Source of the DNA: an uncultured Pirellula sp.
GTDB taxonomy: Bacteria > Planctomycetota > Planctomycetia > Pirellulales > Pirellulaceae
Reading direction: 5' to 3'
DNA: 14,396 bases
NCBI GenBank assembly: GCA_903837255.1
Contig: CAILTZ010000650.1
Coordinates: 1 to 14,396 of the forward strand
Shown: piece by piece, positions 13,740-14,396 of the stretch
Layout: every line of letters begins with the position of its first letter
How positions within the stretch are numbered: position 1 is the stretch's first letter
Position numbers and translations under genes: made by a program
Notes under the pieces: model-generated
The model's input: only the letters and a program-made list of their open reading frames with translations
What the model was told of the DNA's origin: nothing
Databases searched by the model: none

Positions 13740-14396
13740 ATGAGCAGCATTCAGCGGGTAGCGATCTTGTTTTCTGGCGGGCCTGCACCGGCAGCCAATG
13801 CCGTGATATCATCGGCAGCCTTTTCGCTCCTGCAAGCGGGCGTGGAGGTTCTAGGGATCAAGCACGGCTATTCGAATCTCATCGATTTCGATCCAGCGAA
13901 ACCTCTTGTCGAGGGAAAGCACTATCTGCGATTCACGATGGATTCGCTCGAATTCATGCGGACCGAACCGGGGATTCGGATTGGGACAGCAAGGGCAAAT
14001 CCTGGCAAAGTCGTCAAAGGCCCAGCGGACTTGCAGGATCCAGAGAAAACCGCTCCGCTTGCTCGATGCTACCAAGCCCTGCAGTCGCTCGGGGTCGACG
14101 CCCTGGTGAGTATCGGTGGCGATGATACTCTCAAGACGGCCAACAAGATGAAGCTCTTTCAGGAGACTCTGCCGGCTGGCGAAAAACGCATGCCGGTAAT
14201 CCACCTGCCGAAAACCATCGATAACGACTACTCAGGGATCGACTTCACCTTCGGATACTTCAGCGCCGCCGAAGTGCTTGCCAACGAGATCCGCAACCTC
14301 AATCGCGATGCGGCCGCCGGACAAGCTTACTTCATCGCCGAAGCCATGGGGCGATCCGCCGGTTGGCTGGCTTATGGTGCTGCCATCGCCGGCGAT
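13740..14396 (+). CDS. pfp: 6-phosphofructokinase, pyrophosphate-type signature (partial, 3' end outside window)
   Basis: The first 219 residues of a phosphofructokinase, open to the window edge. It phosphorylates fructose 6-phosphate to the 1,6-bisphosphate in glycolysis, in the cytoplasm. The N-terminal loop SGGPAPAANAVI (12-23) replaces the GGDAPGMNA of ATP enzymes. GGDDT at 126-130 has Asp where ATP enzymes have Gly, and PKTIDND at 157-163 has Lys where they have Gly. Both changes are the established marks of pyrophosphate-dependent, reversible enzymes. The MGR motif (203-205) that contacts the sugar phosphate and the catalytic Asp of TIDND (Asp161) are present. The ATG at 13740 directly precedes the first beta-strand. 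No Shine-Dalgarno is evident. The ATP/PPi preference is inferred from residues alone. Confidence 0.92.
   Translation, partial: MSSIQRVAILFSGGPAPAANAVISSAAFSLLQAGVEVLGIKHGYSNLIDFDPAKPLVEGKHYLRFTMDSLEFMRTEPGIRIGTARANPGKVVKGPADLQDPEKTAPLARCYQALQSLGVDALVSIGGDDTLKTANKMKLFQETLPAGEKRMPVIHLPKTIDNDYSGIDFTFGYFSAAEVLANEIRNLNRDAAAGQAYFIAEAMGRSAGWLAYGAAIAGD

Noticed and set aside
13505..13750. 81-codon - strand frame encoding repeated Arg-Val and Arg-Thr dipeptides
   Set aside because: The repeats come from the hexamer array being a multiple of three; no export or domain signal and no coding-like codon use outside the array.

Overview
The window looks like chromosomal DNA of a planctomycete, probably of the Pirellulales/Rhodopirellula type. 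This is inferred from gene content, not from a marker gene: a secreted formylglycine-type sulfatase beside a secreted GH29 fucosidase, two secreted DUF1080-type proteins, DevC-like permeases, an MJ0042-type zinc-ribbon membrane protein, few clear Shine-Dalgarno sequences, some TTG starts and long antisense open frames. No rRNA, tRNA, CRISPR array or insertion sequence was recognised.

Layout. (1) 1-356 has no convincing gene but contains two good RNA-type hairpins and a possible 30-codon ORF. (2) 357-3502, + strand: a tightly packed three-gene unit encoding a double zinc-ribbon polytopic membrane protein, a 97-aa two-helix membrane protein (ATGA overlap) and a GT1/UGT-like glycosyltransferase (3-nt gap). 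(3) 3523-6817, - strand: a GH29 alpha-L-fucosidase-like protein overlapping an arylsulfatase by ATGA, then a small secreted protein of unknown function. (4) 6818-7065: a divergent promoter region with a consensus TATAAT box. (5) 7066-13508, + strand: a DUF1080-like secreted protein, two tandem DevC/FtsX-type ABC permeases, a secreted Amidase_2 N-acetylmuramoyl-L-alanine amidase, a CNNM/CorC-type membrane protein with CBS domains, and a second DUF1080 protein. (6) 13509-13739: an intergenic stretch with a degenerate ACTCGT hexamer array ending in a perfect 22-bp hairpin. (7) 13740-end: a phosphofructokinase cut by the window edge, with the residues typical of pyrophosphate-dependent enzymes.

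How the genes may work together. The - strand pair probably removes sulfate and fucose from a sulfated fucose-containing polysaccharide outside the cytoplasm. The + strand cluster is envelope-centred (permeases, peptidoglycan amidase, CNNM transporter-like protein), but only the permease pair, and possibly the amidase, look like a functional unit. No ATPase or membrane-fusion partner for the permeases lies in the window. I see no clear defence or mobile system. The least explained items are the palindromic hexamer array, the structured 1-270 stretch, and the zinc-ribbon/small membrane protein/glycosyltransferase unit.
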